Positions 27,128-37,168 of a stretch of 64,000 nucleotides of DNA are shown in pieces (the first letter of the stretch is position 1; every line of letters begins with the position of its first letter). This DNA comes from Bradyrhizobium sp. BRP22. GTDB lineage: Bacteria > Pseudomonadota > Alphaproteobacteria > Rhizobiales > Xanthobacteraceae. The stretch is taken from contig NZ_JADYVX010000014.1 in the NCBI RefSeq assembly GCF_020194175.1, positions 1 through 64,000 on the forward strand, written 5' to 3'. A program made the position numbers and the translations under genes. The notes under the pieces are model-generated. The model ran no database searches and was not told the origin of the DNA. It was given only the letters and a program-made list of their open reading frames with translations.

Positions 27128-28423
27128 TCATGGCGAGACCGGGTTCGCCGGTTTTGCGGCCGCGCCGTCCGATTTCGCCTTCAGCACCATGCCGCCGGCG
27201 ACGCCGACGCCGAGCACGTACATCCAGCCCTCGTGAAAATCGAAAATGTGCGAATTGAACAATGAGGTAAAGATATTCTGCACGACCACCAAAAGCCCGA
27301 TCCAGTCGACCAGCCCCTCGCCCCGAAACAGTGTCAGGTGCCAGAACCAGATGGCATAGAGGATGGCAACGCCGACAATGCCCCACTGCACGGCTATATT
27401 CAATGTCTGGTTGTGCGGATTGCCGATCACATCGCTGGTCGCCGTGTGGGCCTCCTTGGTCGCGACCTGCTCGAACAGCCCACGGGTGGAGCCGGTACCG
27501 TGGCCGATCAAGGGCGCGGCGGCGAAGAAGCCCAGCGATTTGCGCCAGTATTCAAGCCGGAGCCCGATCGAGGTCGGCCGGTTCTCCTCTTTGTAGAGCC
27601 GATAGTCCCTGCTGAAGGTCTCCGCGGTCCGGCGCAGTTGCGGCGAGGTCTGCCAGGCGATGCCTGCCAACACCATTGCGGCAGCGACGATGGCCAGGAT
27701 GCTGCGCCATCGCAGATGCAGGAGCGCAAACACCGCAAACATCACGGGCACCGTGACCAGCGCCGTCCGTGAGACGATCACGAAGGCCATGTTGACGAAA
27801 AAGCTGAGCGCGATCGCAACCAGCACGCCGGCCAGCACGAATTTTTTCGCACGCAAGAGGGTGACGATCGGATAGGCCAGCGCCACCGCGCAGAGTGTGA
27901 ACTCCTGGCTCTGGTCGATATAGTTCTTCACGAAGATGCCGCGCTCGGCGTCGATAGGCGGTTTCAGCGACAGGCCGGGCTGCAGGAACACCAGCCAGGA
28001 CATCACCATCAACAGCGTGCAGGAAATCAGGAAGGCGACGAACACCCACATGCCGCGCGTCGAACGCTCGAAATGATAGAGCAGGAGCGGCAGCACCAGG
28101 AGCTTGGCCGTCGGGCTCACGGCATAGGTGCGCGCGCCCCAGGCCGCGTCCGACCACAGCATGCCGACGACCGCGAGCACGAACAGCGCGATCGGCAGCG
28201 CCGCGATCGGCCGCTGCAGCGATTGCAGGAAAGACTTCAGATCGAGCGTCGGCGCGACCACGAGCACGAACAGCGCGCCAAAGATGCCGACCAGCGAGGT
28301 CGACCATGGCAGCGACAGCGCGATCAGCACGGCGACGATGTCGGCGGCCTTGGCCCAGGCGGCCGGGTTGCGCCAGGCCGGCAGCGCTTCGCCGGCCGTT
28401 GAAACGCCGGCCGCGGTGCTCAC
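27128..28423 (-). CDS. O-antigen ligase/polymerase family membrane protein
   Basis: This 431-residue polytopic protein belongs to the Wzy_C/WaaL family. It has about eleven hydrophobic segments and the large periplasmic loop with GHGTGSTRGLFEQV followed by the key histidine in NPHNQTLNIAVQWG. Such enzymes join lipid-linked O-antigen to the lipid A core, or polymerise it. The start overlaps the stop of hldE (ATGA at 28420-28423), so core-heptose synthesis and ligation are translationally coupled. Ligase is favoured over polymerase by this context. Confidence 0.83.
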   Translation of the reverse strand: MSTAAGVSTAGEALPAWRNPAAWAKAADIVAVLIALSLPWSTSLVGIFGALFVLVVAPTLDLKSFLQSLQRPIAALPIALFVLAVVGMLWSDAAWGARTYAVSPTAKLLVLPLLLYHFERSTRGMWVFVAFLISCTLLMVMSWLVFLQPGLSLKPPIDAERGIFVKNYIDQSQEFTLCAVALAYPIVTLLRAKKFVLAGVLVAIALSFFVNMAFVIVSRTALVTVPVMFAVFALLHLRWRSILAIVAAAMVLAGIAWQTSPQLRRTAETFSRDYRLYKEENRPTSIGLRLEYWRKSLGFFAAAPLIGHGTGSTRGLFEQVATKEAHTATSDVIGNPHNQTLNIAVQWGIVGVAILYAIWFWHLTLFRGEGLVDWIGLLVVVQNIFTSLFNSHIFDFHEGWMYVLGVGVAGGMVLKAKSDGAAAKPANPVSP

Positions 28424-29892
28424 GCCTTGCCTCCGCGGGCGCGGGCGACCAGCGACGTCGTGCTGAAGCCGGGCAGGATGTCGACCAGCAGCACCTCGCC
28501 GCCATGGGCCTCGACGATCTCATGGCCGACCACCTGCTCGCGGGTATAGTCGCCGCCCTTGACCAGCACGCTCGGCTTGATCGCCGTGATCAGGTTGATC
28601 GGCGTGTCCTCCTCGAAAATGGCGACGAGGTCGACCGCCTCCAGCGCCGCCAGCACTTCGGCGCGCGCGCGCTCGTCCTGCACAGGCCGCCCCTGCCCTT
28701 TCAGCCGCTTGACGGATGCGTCGCTGTTGAGCCCGACGATCAGCCGGTCGCAGGCGCCGCGCGCCGCCGTCAGGACCTTGACGTGGCCGGGATGCAGGAT
28801 GTCGAAACAGCCATTGGTAAACCCGACGCGCAGACCCTGCCGCCGCCATTCGCTGAGCTGGGCGCCGAGATCGCCGCCGGCCGCGACGATCTTTTCTTCC
28901 GCCGCCAGTGAGGCCTCCGGCAGGATCTTGCGCCTGAGTTCGGCCGGCGCCACCGTCGCGGTGCCGGTCTTGCCGACGGCGACGGCGGCCGCAGCACTCG
29001 CCACCCGCAACGCCGTCTCCCAGTCAGCCTTTGCGGCAAGCGACAGCGCGAGCGCCGCCGCAACCGTGTCGCCGGCGCCGGAGACGTCGCGGACCTTCAC
29101 CGGCAAGGCCGGCACATGGACGGTTTCGCCGTCGCGCACCACCAGCGTCATGCCGTGCTCGCCCTGTGTCACCAGCATCGCCTCGCAATCGGCAAGCCGC
29201 ATCGCATCCTCGGCTGCCTCGGCGATCGCATCGGGCGAATCGGCGCGGCTCCGCGTCGCCTCGGCGAATTCCTTGCGGTTGGGGGTGAGCAGCGTCGCGC
29301 CGCGATAGATCGCCAGATTGAGGCTCTTGGGATCGACGATCACGCGCTTGCCGAGTTTTCGCGCGGCGTCGATAGTGTTGCGGATGACGCGCGCAGTCAG
29401 CACGCCCTTGGCATAGTCCGACAGCAGCACGATGTCGGCGCGAGCAAGCTCCGGAACAATGGTGTCGATCAATTGCTGCTCGATCTCGCCTGAGGCCGGC
29501 TGCGCCTGCTCCCAGTCGGCGCGCAGCATGTGGGTGGAAAAATGCTCGGAGACGAAGCGCACCTTCCGCGTCGTCGGGCGCGCGCGGTCGCACACCAGCC
29601 GGCTTTCGATGCCGCTCTCCGCCGCCAGCGCGCCCTTCAGCTTCGCGCCGGTCTCGTCGTCGCCGATGAGGCCGACAAAAACGCAGCGGCCACCGAGCGA
29701 AGCGATGTTGCGGGCAACATTGCCGGCGCCGCCGATATTGGTCTCGCTGCGCTGGACCGCAATCACCGGTGCCGGCGCCTCCGGCGAAATCCGCGACACT
29801 TCGCCATAGACGAACTCGTCCAGCATGAGATCGCCGACGCAGAGCACGGTCTGCCGGGAAAGCGCCTGCGACAGGGTCGAAAAATCGAACAT
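28420..29892 (-). CDS. hldE: Bifunctional heptose-7-phosphate kinase / heptose-1-phosphate adenylyltransferase
   Basis: The 490-residue fusion makes ADP-D-glycero-beta-D-manno-heptose for the LPS core. The N-terminal PfkB-type kinase domain (about 1-320) has NIGGAGNVARN near 52 and DVSGAGDTVAAAL near 270; the C-terminal cytidylyltransferase-fold domain has NGCFDILHPGH ending at residue 370 and the STTSLV signature close to the end. Length matches HldE/RfaE. It is followed by the epimerase gene's partner order hldD-hldE-ligase on the minus strand. The isomerase gmhA and phosphatase gmhB needed for the same pathway are not in the window. Confidence 0.95.
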   Translation of the reverse strand: MFDFSTLSQALSRQTVLCVGDLMLDEFVYGEVSRISPEAPAPVIAVQRSETNIGGAGNVARNIASLGGRCVFVGLIGDDETGAKLKGALAAESGIESRLVCDRARPTTRKVRFVSEHFSTHMLRADWEQAQPASGEIEQQLIDTIVPELARADIVLLSDYAKGVLTARVIRNTIDAARKLGKRVIVDPKSLNLAIYRGATLLTPNRKEFAEATRSRADSPDAIAEAAEDAMRLADCEAMLVTQGEHGMTLVVRDGETVHVPALPVKVRDVSGAGDTVAAALALSLAAKADWETALRVASAAAAVAVGKTGTATVAPAELRRKILPEASLAAEEKIVAAGGDLGAQLSEWRRQGLRVGFTNGCFDILHPGHVKVLTAARGACDRLIVGLNSDASVKRLKGQGRPVQDERARAEVLAALEAVDLVAIFEEDTPINLITAIKPSVLVKGGDYTREQVVGHEIVEAHGGEVLLVDILPGFSTTSLVARARGGKA

Positions 29893-29908
29893 CTCTCTCC
29901 TAGCCCGA

Positions 29909-30889
29909 TCAGCGATAGCGGTCGGGACGATCGAGGAAGCCGTTCACGTAAGTCTCGACGGCGTCCTCGAGCCGCGTGAAACCGCCGTTATAGCCCGCGC
30001 GCTGCAAGCGATCGACATCGGCTTCCGTGAAATATTGATAGCTGCCCCGGATCTGCTGGGGCATATCGACGTACTCGATGTTCGGCTTTAGTCCGAGCGC
30101 GGCATAGGCCGACAGCATCAGGTCCTTGAAACTGCGCGCGGTGCCGGTTCCGACATTGAACAGCCCGCTGACCGAAGGCGTCGCGAGCAGCCACATCATC
30201 ACCCGCACGGTATCGTCGACATAGATGAAGTCGCGCCGTTGGTCGCCGTCGGCAATGCCGTCGCGGTGCGACTTGAACAATTGCACCGGCCGGCCCGCCT
30301 TGATGTCGTCGAAGCGCCGCGCCAGCACGCTCATCATCGTGCCCTTGTGGTATTCGTTCGGCCCGAACACGTTGAAGAATTTCAGGCCCGCCCATTGCGG
30401 CGGCAGCTTCTCGCCGCGCACCACCCGGTCGGCAACGACGAGATCGAACAGGTGCTTGCTCCAGCCGTAGAGATTCATCGGCCGCAGCTTCTTCAGCGCC
30501 TCGACCGTCTGCTGGTCGCGAAATCCCGCTTCGCCGTCGCCATAGGTCGCGGCCGAGGACGCATAGATCAACGGCGTCGCACTCGCCGCGCACCAGTCGA
30601 GCAACCGCAGCGACAGGCGGAAGTTGGTCTCGATCACGAGATCGCCATCGGTCGCCGTGGTCTCGGAGATCGCCCCGAGATGGATCACCGCATCGAGCCG
30701 CCGGCCCGACAGCCACGCCGACAGTTCCGCGGGAGGCACGAAATCGGCAAGCTGGCGCTTTGCGAGATTACGCCATTTGCCGTCGTGGCCGAGCACGTCG
30801 CAGACGACGACGTCCGTGCGGCCGGCGTCATTCAACGCGGCCACGACATTCGACCCGATAAAACCGGCTCCGCCGGTCACCAGCAACAT
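29909..30889 (-). CDS. hldD: ADP-L-glycero-D-manno-heptose 6-epimerase
   Basis: The 326-residue short-chain dehydrogenase starts MLLVTGGAGFIGSNVVAAL, binds NADP, and contains the catalytic tyrosine-lysine pair in NLYGWSKHLFD. The FFNVFGPNEYHKG section is typical of HldD/RfaD, which converts the ADP-heptose from HldE to the L,D form used by heptosyltransferases. It lies 16 bases before hldE and divergently from waaF, whose product consumes the sugar. Size is normal. Confidence 0.93.
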   Translation of the reverse strand: MLLVTGGAGFIGSNVVAALNDAGRTDVVVCDVLGHDGKWRNLAKRQLADFVPPAELSAWLSGRRLDAVIHLGAISETTATDGDLVIETNFRLSLRLLDWCAASATPLIYASSAATYGDGEAGFRDQQTVEALKKLRPMNLYGWSKHLFDLVVADRVVRGEKLPPQWAGLKFFNVFGPNEYHKGTMMSVLARRFDDIKAGRPVQLFKSHRDGIADGDQRRDFIYVDDTVRVMMWLLATPSVSGLFNVGTGTARSFKDLMLSAYAALGLKPNIEYVDMPQQIRGSYQYFTEADVDRLQRAGYNGGFTRLEDAVETYVNGFLDRPDRYR

Positions 30890-31043
30890 GCCGATCCCTG
30901 CCCTGATTTGTGCGGGCCAGCTTTGCCCCAGTCCCGCGGCGCAGGCAACTTACTCAGTGGATGAAATGCCGCTGACTTTACCTCCGGCGGGAGAGCGGCT
31001 ACCGACGGAGCCGCAATCGTCAGGGTTTCCTGTCCATTAAGAT

Positions 31044-32105
31044 ATGAATAACGATTCAGTAGAAGGCATTGAAGTCGAGGACGCCGGCGACACCCGCCCG
31101 ATCCTGATCATCCCCTATATGTGGATCGGCGATTTCGTGCGCGGCCATACCGTCGTGCGGGTCCTGAAGCAGCGCTGGCCAAACCGGCCGGTCGACATGC
31201 TGACGACCTCGCTCTGCGCGCCGCTGGTCGACTACATGCCCGGCGTCCGCGGCAAGATCGTCTGGGACTTGCCGCGCGGCCGGCTGGCCGTGGCGAAACA
31301 GTTCGGCCTGGCTAGGGAACTTCGCGCCCGCGGCTATCGGACCGCCCTGGTCATGCTCCGCACCTGGAAATCGGCGATCGCACCGACGCTCGCAGGCATT
31401 CCGGAGCGGGTCGGCTTTTTCGGCGAGGCGAGGTTCGGCCTCATCAACCGGGTGCGCTGGGGCGAGAAGAAGCTGGCGCGCATGGTCGACCAGATGTCGG
31501 CGCTTGCCTTACCCGTGGGCGCGCGATTCCCGCCCGAATGGCCGGTGCCGCAATTACGAGTTCCCGCCGAGGAAACCGAGCGGTGGCGGCAAGCCAACGG
31601 ATTGGGCAGTGGCCCCGCGATCGCGTTGGCGCCCGGCTCGGTCGGCTCCGGCAAGCGCTGGACCTATTACGGCGAGGCGGCACGGCTGCTCGCGGCGCGC
31701 GGCTTTGATGTCTGGGTGGTCGGCGGCCCCGGCGAGAAGGCGCTGGCTGCGGAGATCGTCACGGCCGGCGGCGCCAAGGTCCGCGATCTGACCGGCACCG
31801 ATCTGCGCAACGGCATCCTGGCGATGGCCGCAGCGAGCGTCGCGATCTCCAACGATTCGGGCCTGATGCATGTCGCGGCTGCGCTGGGCACGCCGACGAT
31901 GGGGATTTTCGGCCCCACCAGTCCCTACCACTGGGCTCCCCTCAACGGCCTGGCTGCCACCGTGGTGACCAAGACGCAGGTGCCGTGCCAGCCCTGCCAT
32001 CGCCCGGTCTGCACCATGAACGACCACCGCTGCATGCGCGATATTCCGGCCACCGACGTCGCCGACATCGCCGAGCGCGTGCTGGCTCAGGCGAGCGCGC
32101 GATAA
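31044..32105 (+). CDS. waaF: LPS heptosyltransferase II
   Basis: This 353-residue family 9 glycosyltransferase adds heptose to the inner LPS core at the cytosolic face of the membrane. Visible marks are PYMWIGDFV near the N-terminus, the ADP-heptose site LAPGSVGSGKRW, VVGGPGEK, and the conserved SNDSGLMHVAAALGTPTMGIFGPTSP. It is divergent from hldD with about 150 bases between them, which should hold both promoters (TAAGAT lies directly before the ATG). Its last 19 bases overlap the convergent glycosyltransferase gene. Confidence 0.92.
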   Translation: MNNDSVEGIEVEDAGDTRPILIIPYMWIGDFVRGHTVVRVLKQRWPNRPVDMLTTSLCAPLVDYMPGVRGKIVWDLPRGRLAVAKQFGLARELRARGYRTALVMLRTWKSAIAPTLAGIPERVGFFGEARFGLINRVRWGEKKLARMVDQMSALALPVGARFPPEWPVPQLRVPAEETERWRQANGLGSGPAIALAPGSVGSGKRWTYYGEAARLLAARGFDVWVVGGPGEKALAAEIVTAGGAKVRDLTGTDLRNGILAMAAASVAISNDSGLMHVAAALGTPTMGIFGPTSPYHWAPLNGLAATVVTKTQVPCQPCHRPVCTMNDHRCMRDIPATDVADIAERVLAQASAR

Positions 32106-33133
32106 ACCGCGGCGATCCCGTTCGCTTCCGCGTCGAGACTGAATTTCTCCACCACGCGCGCCCGCGCGCGCTCACCCATTGCGGTCGCCATCGCGGGATC
32201 GCGCATCAACGGCTCGAGCGCCGCACAGAGTGCATCGACGTCCCCCGGCGGCACCAGCACGCCGGTGACGCCATCCTCGACCACGAATTCGGCCGCGCCG
32301 GCGCGCGCCGCCACCAGCGCCGCGCCCGACGACATCGCCTCGATCAGCGTCAGTCCAAAGCCCTCGTTACGCGAGGTGAAGGCGTAAATGGTCAATCGTT
32401 GATACCAGCGCTCGACCTCATCGATCGGGACTTCACCGGTGATCCTGATGCGTGACATCAGCCCCGCAGCCTCGATCCGCTGCTTCAGCCCCTTGGCGAA
32501 CCCCTGCTGCTCCGGCACGACAGCGCCGACAAGCACGGCGGAAAAATCCGGATGGCGCGGCAACAGCCGGCACATCGCCTCGACGAAGACGTCGCTGCCC
32601 TTCTGCGCTCGCACGCGGCCGAAGCAGCCGATCGCGTAACGCCCGGGCAGACCGCTCTCGGCGAACGCCGCCGCGCGATCAGCCGGCGGCGCGTAGCGCT
32701 CGGTATCGACGCCGTGCATCACGACCGTCGCCTCACGCTTGAGAAAGGATGCAGACAATGCGCTCGTCGCGATCACCGCATCCATCTGCCGGATCAGCCA
32801 GCGCGTCAGCCAGGTGTGATGCCGCTGCGCGGCCGATGTGAACACCAGCTTCAAGGGCCAGCCGAGCGCACGCAACGTCACGCCCGCGATCATCTCGTCA
32901 TTGCGCCGCGCGTGCCAGATCAGCGGCGTGCGGCGGCGCCACAGTTTCAAGAGATCGACGAAACCCATGCGCGTGATGCCCTCGGGCGCGTGCGGGCCGA
33001 GCCAGGCCGCGCGGAACATCCTTGCAAGCTTCGGTGCGACCATGCGGTTGGTCGCGGTCACGCCCGAATAGCGCCTGTGCAGATTCGGCACGATCAGCTG
33101 CAGGTCAGCGGACAGATTGCTCTCGATCGGCAC
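32087..33133 (-). CDS. LPS core glycosyltransferase, LpsB/LpcC-like
   Basis: The 348-residue GT-B family 4 protein has the N-terminal pattern LIVPNLHRRYSGVTATN found in rhizobial LpsB/LpcC mannosyltransferases of the LPS core, and the donor-site segment RNEGFGLTLIEAMSSG with the EX7E spacing. VVMHGVDTERYAPP links the two domains. In rhizobia this enzyme adds mannose to Kdo; the exact acceptor here is inferred from resemblance. Convergent with waaF, overlapping by 19 bases, and divergent from galE. Confidence 0.85.
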   Translation of the reverse strand: MPIESNLSADLQLIVPNLHRRYSGVTATNRMVAPKLARMFRAAWLGPHAPEGITRMGFVDLLKLWRRRTPLIWHARRNDEMIAGVTLRALGWPLKLVFTSAAQRHHTWLTRWLIRQMDAVIATSALSASFLKREATVVMHGVDTERYAPPADRAAAFAESGLPGRYAIGCFGRVRAQKGSDVFVEAMCRLLPRHPDFSAVLVGAVVPEQQGFAKGLKQRIEAAGLMSRIRITGEVPIDEVERWYQRLTIYAFTSRNEGFGLTLIEAMSSGAALVAARAGAAEFVVEDGVTGVLVPPGDVDALCAALEPLMRDPAMATAMGERARARVVEKFSLDAEANGIAAVYRALA

Positions 33134-33282
33134 AGTGGCTCCCTTTGGGCTCCCATTGGGCTCCCTTTGCGGGAGTTCCTATACGCAACATTAAGCATAG
33201 GGGCCAGTTCTGAGGCCACGAAACCCCCTCTTCATCGCAACCCCGCTAACATCCCGCGAAAATAACAGGGAGAGGTGAAGTC

Positions 33283-34296
33283 ATGACCGTGCTCGTCACC
33301 GGCGGCGCCGGTTATATCGGAAGTCACATGGTGCGCGCGCTCGTCGATGCAGGCGAAAGCGTCGTCGTTGTCGACAATCTCTCTACCGGCTTCTCCGCCC
33401 TCCTGCCCGAAGGCGTGCCACTGTTCATCGGCGATGCCGGCGACGAAAATCTCGTCGAGGGCGTGATCGCCCAGCATGGCGTCGACAGCATCATCCATTT
33501 CGCCGGCTCGGTGGTGGTGCCGGAATCGATGCGCGATCCGCTCGGCTACTACCGCAACAACACCATGACCACGCAGAGCCTGTTGAACGCGGCGGTCAAG
33601 TCGGGCGTCAGCCGCTTCATCTTCTCTTCCACCGCCGCCGTCTACGGCGATCCCGAAGAGGTGCCGGTGCCGGAGACCGCCCCGACGCGGCCGCTGTCGC
33701 CCTATGGCATGTCGAAGCTGATGACCGAAATCATGCTGCATGACGTGGCCACCGCGCACGGCATGAACTACGTCGTGCTGCGCTATTTCAACGTCGCCGG
33801 CGCCGACCCGCTTGGCCGTATCGGGCTTTCCACCATCGGCGCAACGCACCTGCTCAAGATCGCGGTCGAGGCCGCCACCGGCCAGCGCGCCAAGGTCGAT
33901 GTGTTCGGCGGCGACTATCCGACACCGGACGGCAGCTGCATCCGCGACTTCGTCCATGTCACCGATCTCGTCGAGGCGCACCGGGCTGCGCTGTCTTATC
34001 TGCGCGCCGGCGGCGGTTCCGTCACGCTGAATTGCGGCTATGGCCGCGGCTATTCGGTGCTGGAGACGCTCGAGGCGGTACGCCGCGTCTCCATGCGCAA
34101 CTTCGCCGTGTCCTATGCGCCGCGCCGCCCCGGCGACATCATGACCATGGTCGCCGACACCAGCCGCATCCGCGCGCTTCTCGACTGGACGCCGAAATAC
34201 GACGATCTCGAAACCATCGCGGCGCATGCGCTGGCCTGGGAGCAGAAGCTGTTCCTGGAACGCGGCGGTCCGCTGCAGCAGGCGGAATCGGCCTGA
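33283..34296 (+). CDS. galE: UDP-glucose 4-epimerase
   Basis: This 337-residue enzyme interconverts UDP-glucose and UDP-galactose. It has GGAGYIGSHMVRAL near the N-terminus, SSTAAVYG with the catalytic Ser, and the YxxxK pair in SPYGMSKLMTE. RDFVHVTDL and the C-terminal substrate region are normal. Length fits GalE. A GGGAGAGG site precedes the ATG. Located among LPS genes, it probably feeds galactose or related sugars to surface polysaccharide. Confidence 0.92.
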   Translation: MTVLVTGGAGYIGSHMVRALVDAGESVVVVDNLSTGFSALLPEGVPLFIGDAGDENLVEGVIAQHGVDSIIHFAGSVVVPESMRDPLGYYRNNTMTTQSLLNAAVKSGVSRFIFSSTAAVYGDPEEVPVPETAPTRPLSPYGMSKLMTEIMLHDVATAHGMNYVVLRYFNVAGADPLGRIGLSTIGATHLLKIAVEAATGQRAKVDVFGGDYPTPDGSCIRDFVHVTDLVEAHRAALSYLRAGGGSVTLNCGYGRGYSVLETLEAVRRVSMRNFAVSYAPRRPGDIMTMVADTSRIRALLDWTPKYDDLETIAAHALAWEQKLFLERGGPLQQAESA

Positions 34297-34417
34297 AAAT
34301 CAAGCCGTTATTTGACTTGAAATTGGCTTGAAAAAACACGCTTTCACAGGCAAGGAGTCATCAGCCTGACGCTGACGCGCGTCCGCTTCCGAACAACGCG
34401 GCGTCAAGGGAACGCGG

Positions 34418-36226
34418 ATGACCGAGCCTCCAAGAAAGCTAACCGACGACCCCTATGGGGCGGCGGTCCTGATTCGCCGCCTGATCGCCGAGCAAGGGCT
34501 CACCCATTGGCGCAATTATCTGCAGGCGTTCGCACTGATGGGGATTTCGGCGGCCGCTACGGCCGGCGCGGCCTACATCCTCGGCCAGGTGATCAACCAG
34601 GCCTATATCGACAAGGACATTGCCGGCATCGCCAGGCTCTCCGGTGTCACGGTCGTTCTCTTGTTCATCAAGGGCCTGGCGACCTACGGCCACACCGTGA
34701 TCCTGTCGAAGATCAGCAATGCCATTCTCGCCGACAACCAGCGGCAATTGTTCGCCAAGCTGATGAGCGAGAGCATCGGCTTCTTCTCCGAACGGCATTC
34801 GTCGGAGTTCCTGGCGCGGCTGACCGCCGGCGCAAAATCCATCACCGACGTCCTGAACATGCTGATCAACGCCATCGGGCGCGATTTCCTGATGCTGATC
34901 GCCATGATTGCCGTGATGGTGTTTCAGGATCCGATCCTGTCGTTCATCGGTCTTGTGGTGGTGCCGCCGGCGATGCTGATCCTGCGCAAGCTGGTGAAGC
35001 GCATCAAGGGCCTCGCCTACAACCAGTTCACCGGCACCGCCGACATCCTGGAGACTATGCAGGAATCGCTGCAGGGCATCCGCACCGTGAAGGCGTTCAC
35101 GCTGGAAGAGGCGATGAAGCAGCGCATCGACGAGAACATCACCGCCGTCGAGCGCAACGCCAACAAGATGGCGCGGGTCGCCAACCGCTCGAATCCGCTG
35201 ATGGAGATGCTCGGCGGCTTCGCGGTGGCCGGCTGCCTGCTCTATGGCGGCTACAGCGTGGTCGCGCTCAACGCGACTCCCGGCGCGTTCTTCTCCTTCA
35301 TGACCGCCTTCCTGATGGCGACCGAGCCCGCCAAGCGCCTGTCGCGGCTCAACATCGATCTCAACAGCCAGTTGGTCGGCGCGCGGATGCTGCTCGAAGT
35401 CGTCGACAGCCCCGCAAGCGAACGCTCCGACGACGATAAGCCTGCGCTGAAATTGACCGAGGCGCGGATCGAACTGCGCGATGTCGGCTTTGCCTATCGC
35501 CCCAGTGAGCCGGTGCTCGATCACATGAGCTTCGTCGCCGAGCCCGGCAAGGTCACCGCGCTGGTCGGCCCCTCCGGCGGCGGCAAGTCAACCGTGCTGG
35601 CGCTGCTGCTTCGCTTCTATGAGGCGAGCGAGGGCGACATCCTGATCGACGGCCAATCGATCGCTTCGGTATCGCGGCGCTCGCTGCGCCAGCAGACCGC
35701 CTATGTCGGCCAGGATGTCTATCTGTTCCGCGACACCATCCGCAACAACATCGCCTTCGGCAAGCCGGGCGCGACCGAGGAGGAGATCGTGGAGGCGGCC
35801 AAGGCGGCTTGCGCGCATGACTTCATCAGCGGCTTCCCGCTCGGCTACGACACGCCGGTCGGCGAACTCGGCACGCAACTCTCCGGCGGCCAGCGCCAGC
35901 GCATCGCGGTGGCGCGCGCGCTGATCAAGAACGCGCCGATCATCCTGCTTGATGAAGCGACCGCCGCGCTCGATTCGGAATCCGAAAAGCAGGTGCAGGA
36001 AGCGATCGAGCATCTCTGCCGGAACCGCACCACCATCGTGATCGCGCATCGGCTGCACACCATCATGCATGCGGATGCGATCCTGGTGGTCGAAGGCGGT
36101 GCGATCGTCGAGCGCGGCCGTCACGACGACCTGCTCCGCCGCGGCGGCCGCTACGCCTCCTTCTTCCGCCTCCAGCATCACGACACCCGCCCGCTCACGC
36201 TGGCTCCGATCAGCGCGACTGGCTAG
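34418..36226 (+). CDS. MsbA-like ABC exporter (fused permease and ATPase)
   Basis: The 602-residue half-transporter has six membrane helices in the first 310 residues and a C-terminal ATPase domain with Walker A GPSGGGKST, signature LSGGQRQR, Walker B IILLDEATAALD and the H-loop VIAHR. Its size, domain order and place in an LPS region fit MsbA, which flips core-lipid A across the inner membrane, although multidrug exporters of the same family look alike. It is a single-gene unit 120 bases after galE. The TAG stop is followed by GGCATGAG, which again resembles a repeat boundary. Confidence 0.83.
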   Translation: MTEPPRKLTDDPYGAAVLIRRLIAEQGLTHWRNYLQAFALMGISAAATAGAAYILGQVINQAYIDKDIAGIARLSGVTVVLLFIKGLATYGHTVILSKISNAILADNQRQLFAKLMSESIGFFSERHSSEFLARLTAGAKSITDVLNMLINAIGRDFLMLIAMIAVMVFQDPILSFIGLVVVPPAMLILRKLVKRIKGLAYNQFTGTADILETMQESLQGIRTVKAFTLEEAMKQRIDENITAVERNANKMARVANRSNPLMEMLGGFAVAGCLLYGGYSVVALNATPGAFFSFMTAFLMATEPAKRLSRLNIDLNSQLVGARMLLEVVDSPASERSDDDKPALKLTEARIELRDVGFAYRPSEPVLDHMSFVAEPGKVTALVGPSGGGKSTVLALLLRFYEASEGDILIDGQSIASVSRRSLRQQTAYVGQDVYLFRDTIRNNIAFGKPGATEEEIVEAAKAACAHDFISGFPLGYDTPVGELGTQLSGGQRQRIAVARALIKNAPIILLDEATAALDSESEKQVQEAIEHLCRNRTTIVIAHRLHTIMHADAILVVEGGAIVERGRHDDLLRRGGRYASFFRLQHHDTRPLTLAPISATG

Positions 36227-36262
36227 GGCATGAGATTGAATCGCATAGCGCGCCAGGACCGA

Positions 36263-36390
36263 GCTGCGCCCCCTCTCCCGCTTGCGGGAGAGAGCCGGGG
36301 TGAGGGTGTCTCCACGATGGGACTTTCCGTGGGGAGAAAGCCCTCACCCGCCGCGCTGCGCGCAGCTCCCGCAAGCGGGGGAGCTGAAGT
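36263..36390. repeat. Family B repeat, copy 2
   Basis: CCCTCTCCCGCTTGCGGGAG opens and GCTCCCGCAAGCGGGGGAGC closes this element, with GTGAGGGTG and CCCTCACCC inside. It is homologous to 5574-5710 over most of its length. It lies between the exporter and the hydrolase genes and could form a strong terminator-like fold. Confidence 0.8.
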
Positions 36391-36443
36391 ATCCTCGCGC
36401 CAATTGACGTCATAACCACTCACTTCAACAACGAGAGCGCTTC

Positions 36444-37145
36444 ATGACCGCCACAGATTACGTCATCCCCGCCCCACCGCAGGCCTCGCTCCCCGTGGTC
36501 GGCGAGACGAAACTCTACCCCGTCCGCCGCATCTGGTGCGTCGGGCGCAACTATCTCGAGCACATCAGAGAGATGGGCAATGACGAGCGCGCGCCGCCGT
36601 TCTTCTTCGCCAAGCACGCCGACATGCTGGTGCCTGACGGCGCCACCATCCCCTACCCGCCGCTGACCAACGACCTGCATCATGAGGTCGAACTGGTGGT
36701 CGCAATGAAGAGCGGCGGCCTCAACATTCCCGCCGACAAGGCGCTCGACCATGTCTATGGCTATGCCGTCGGCATCGACCTCACCCGGCGCGATCTGCAG
36801 ATCGCCTCGCGCAAGAAGGAGCGTCCCTGGGAGATCGGAAAGTCCTTCGACTATTCCGCGCCCTGCTCCGCGCTGCAGCCGGCCGCAAAGATCGGTCATC
36901 CGACAAAAGGCAAGATCTGGCTCACCGTCAACGGCAAGGAAACCCAGAAGGGCGATCTCACCGAACTGATCTGGAACGTGCCCGAGATCATCTGGCAGCT
37001 CTCGCAGCAGGTGAAGCTCGCCGCCGGCGACCTCATCCTGACGGGAACGCCGGCCGGCGTCTCTCAGCTTCACCCCGGCGACAAGATCGAATGCGGCGTT
37101 GACGGCGTCGGCACGCTGAAGGTCAACATCGGCCAGCCGGAGTAG
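36444..37145 (+). CDS. Fumarylacetoacetate-hydrolase-family protein
   Basis: The 233-residue protein is a single FAH domain. Metal ligands are in HHEVELVV (about residues 75-82) and further on in YAVGIDLTRRD; the lysine in WEIGKSFD and the GTPAGV motif near residue 200 are also family marks. Short FAH proteins of this length include fumarylpyruvate hydrolases and oxaloacetate decarboxylases, so the substrate is open. No catabolic neighbours help; the gene sits alone after the LPS exporter. Confidence 0.85.
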   Translation: MTATDYVIPAPPQASLPVVGETKLYPVRRIWCVGRNYLEHIREMGNDERAPPFFFAKHADMLVPDGATIPYPPLTNDLHHEVELVVAMKSGGLNIPADKALDHVYGYAVGIDLTRRDLQIASRKKERPWEIGKSFDYSAPCSALQPAAKIGHPTKGKIWLTVNGKETQKGDLTELIWNVPEIIWQLSQQVKLAAGDLILTGTPAGVSQLHPGDKIECGVDGVGTLKVNIGQPE

Positions 37146-37168
37146 GTTGGCGCGCCACAATCACTGCC

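Noticed and set aside
34297..34340. TCAAGCC/GGCTTGA pair followed by A-run after galE, resembling a terminator
   Set aside because: The run is A, not T, on the galE strand, and the loop is long, so it does not fit a terminator for that gene.
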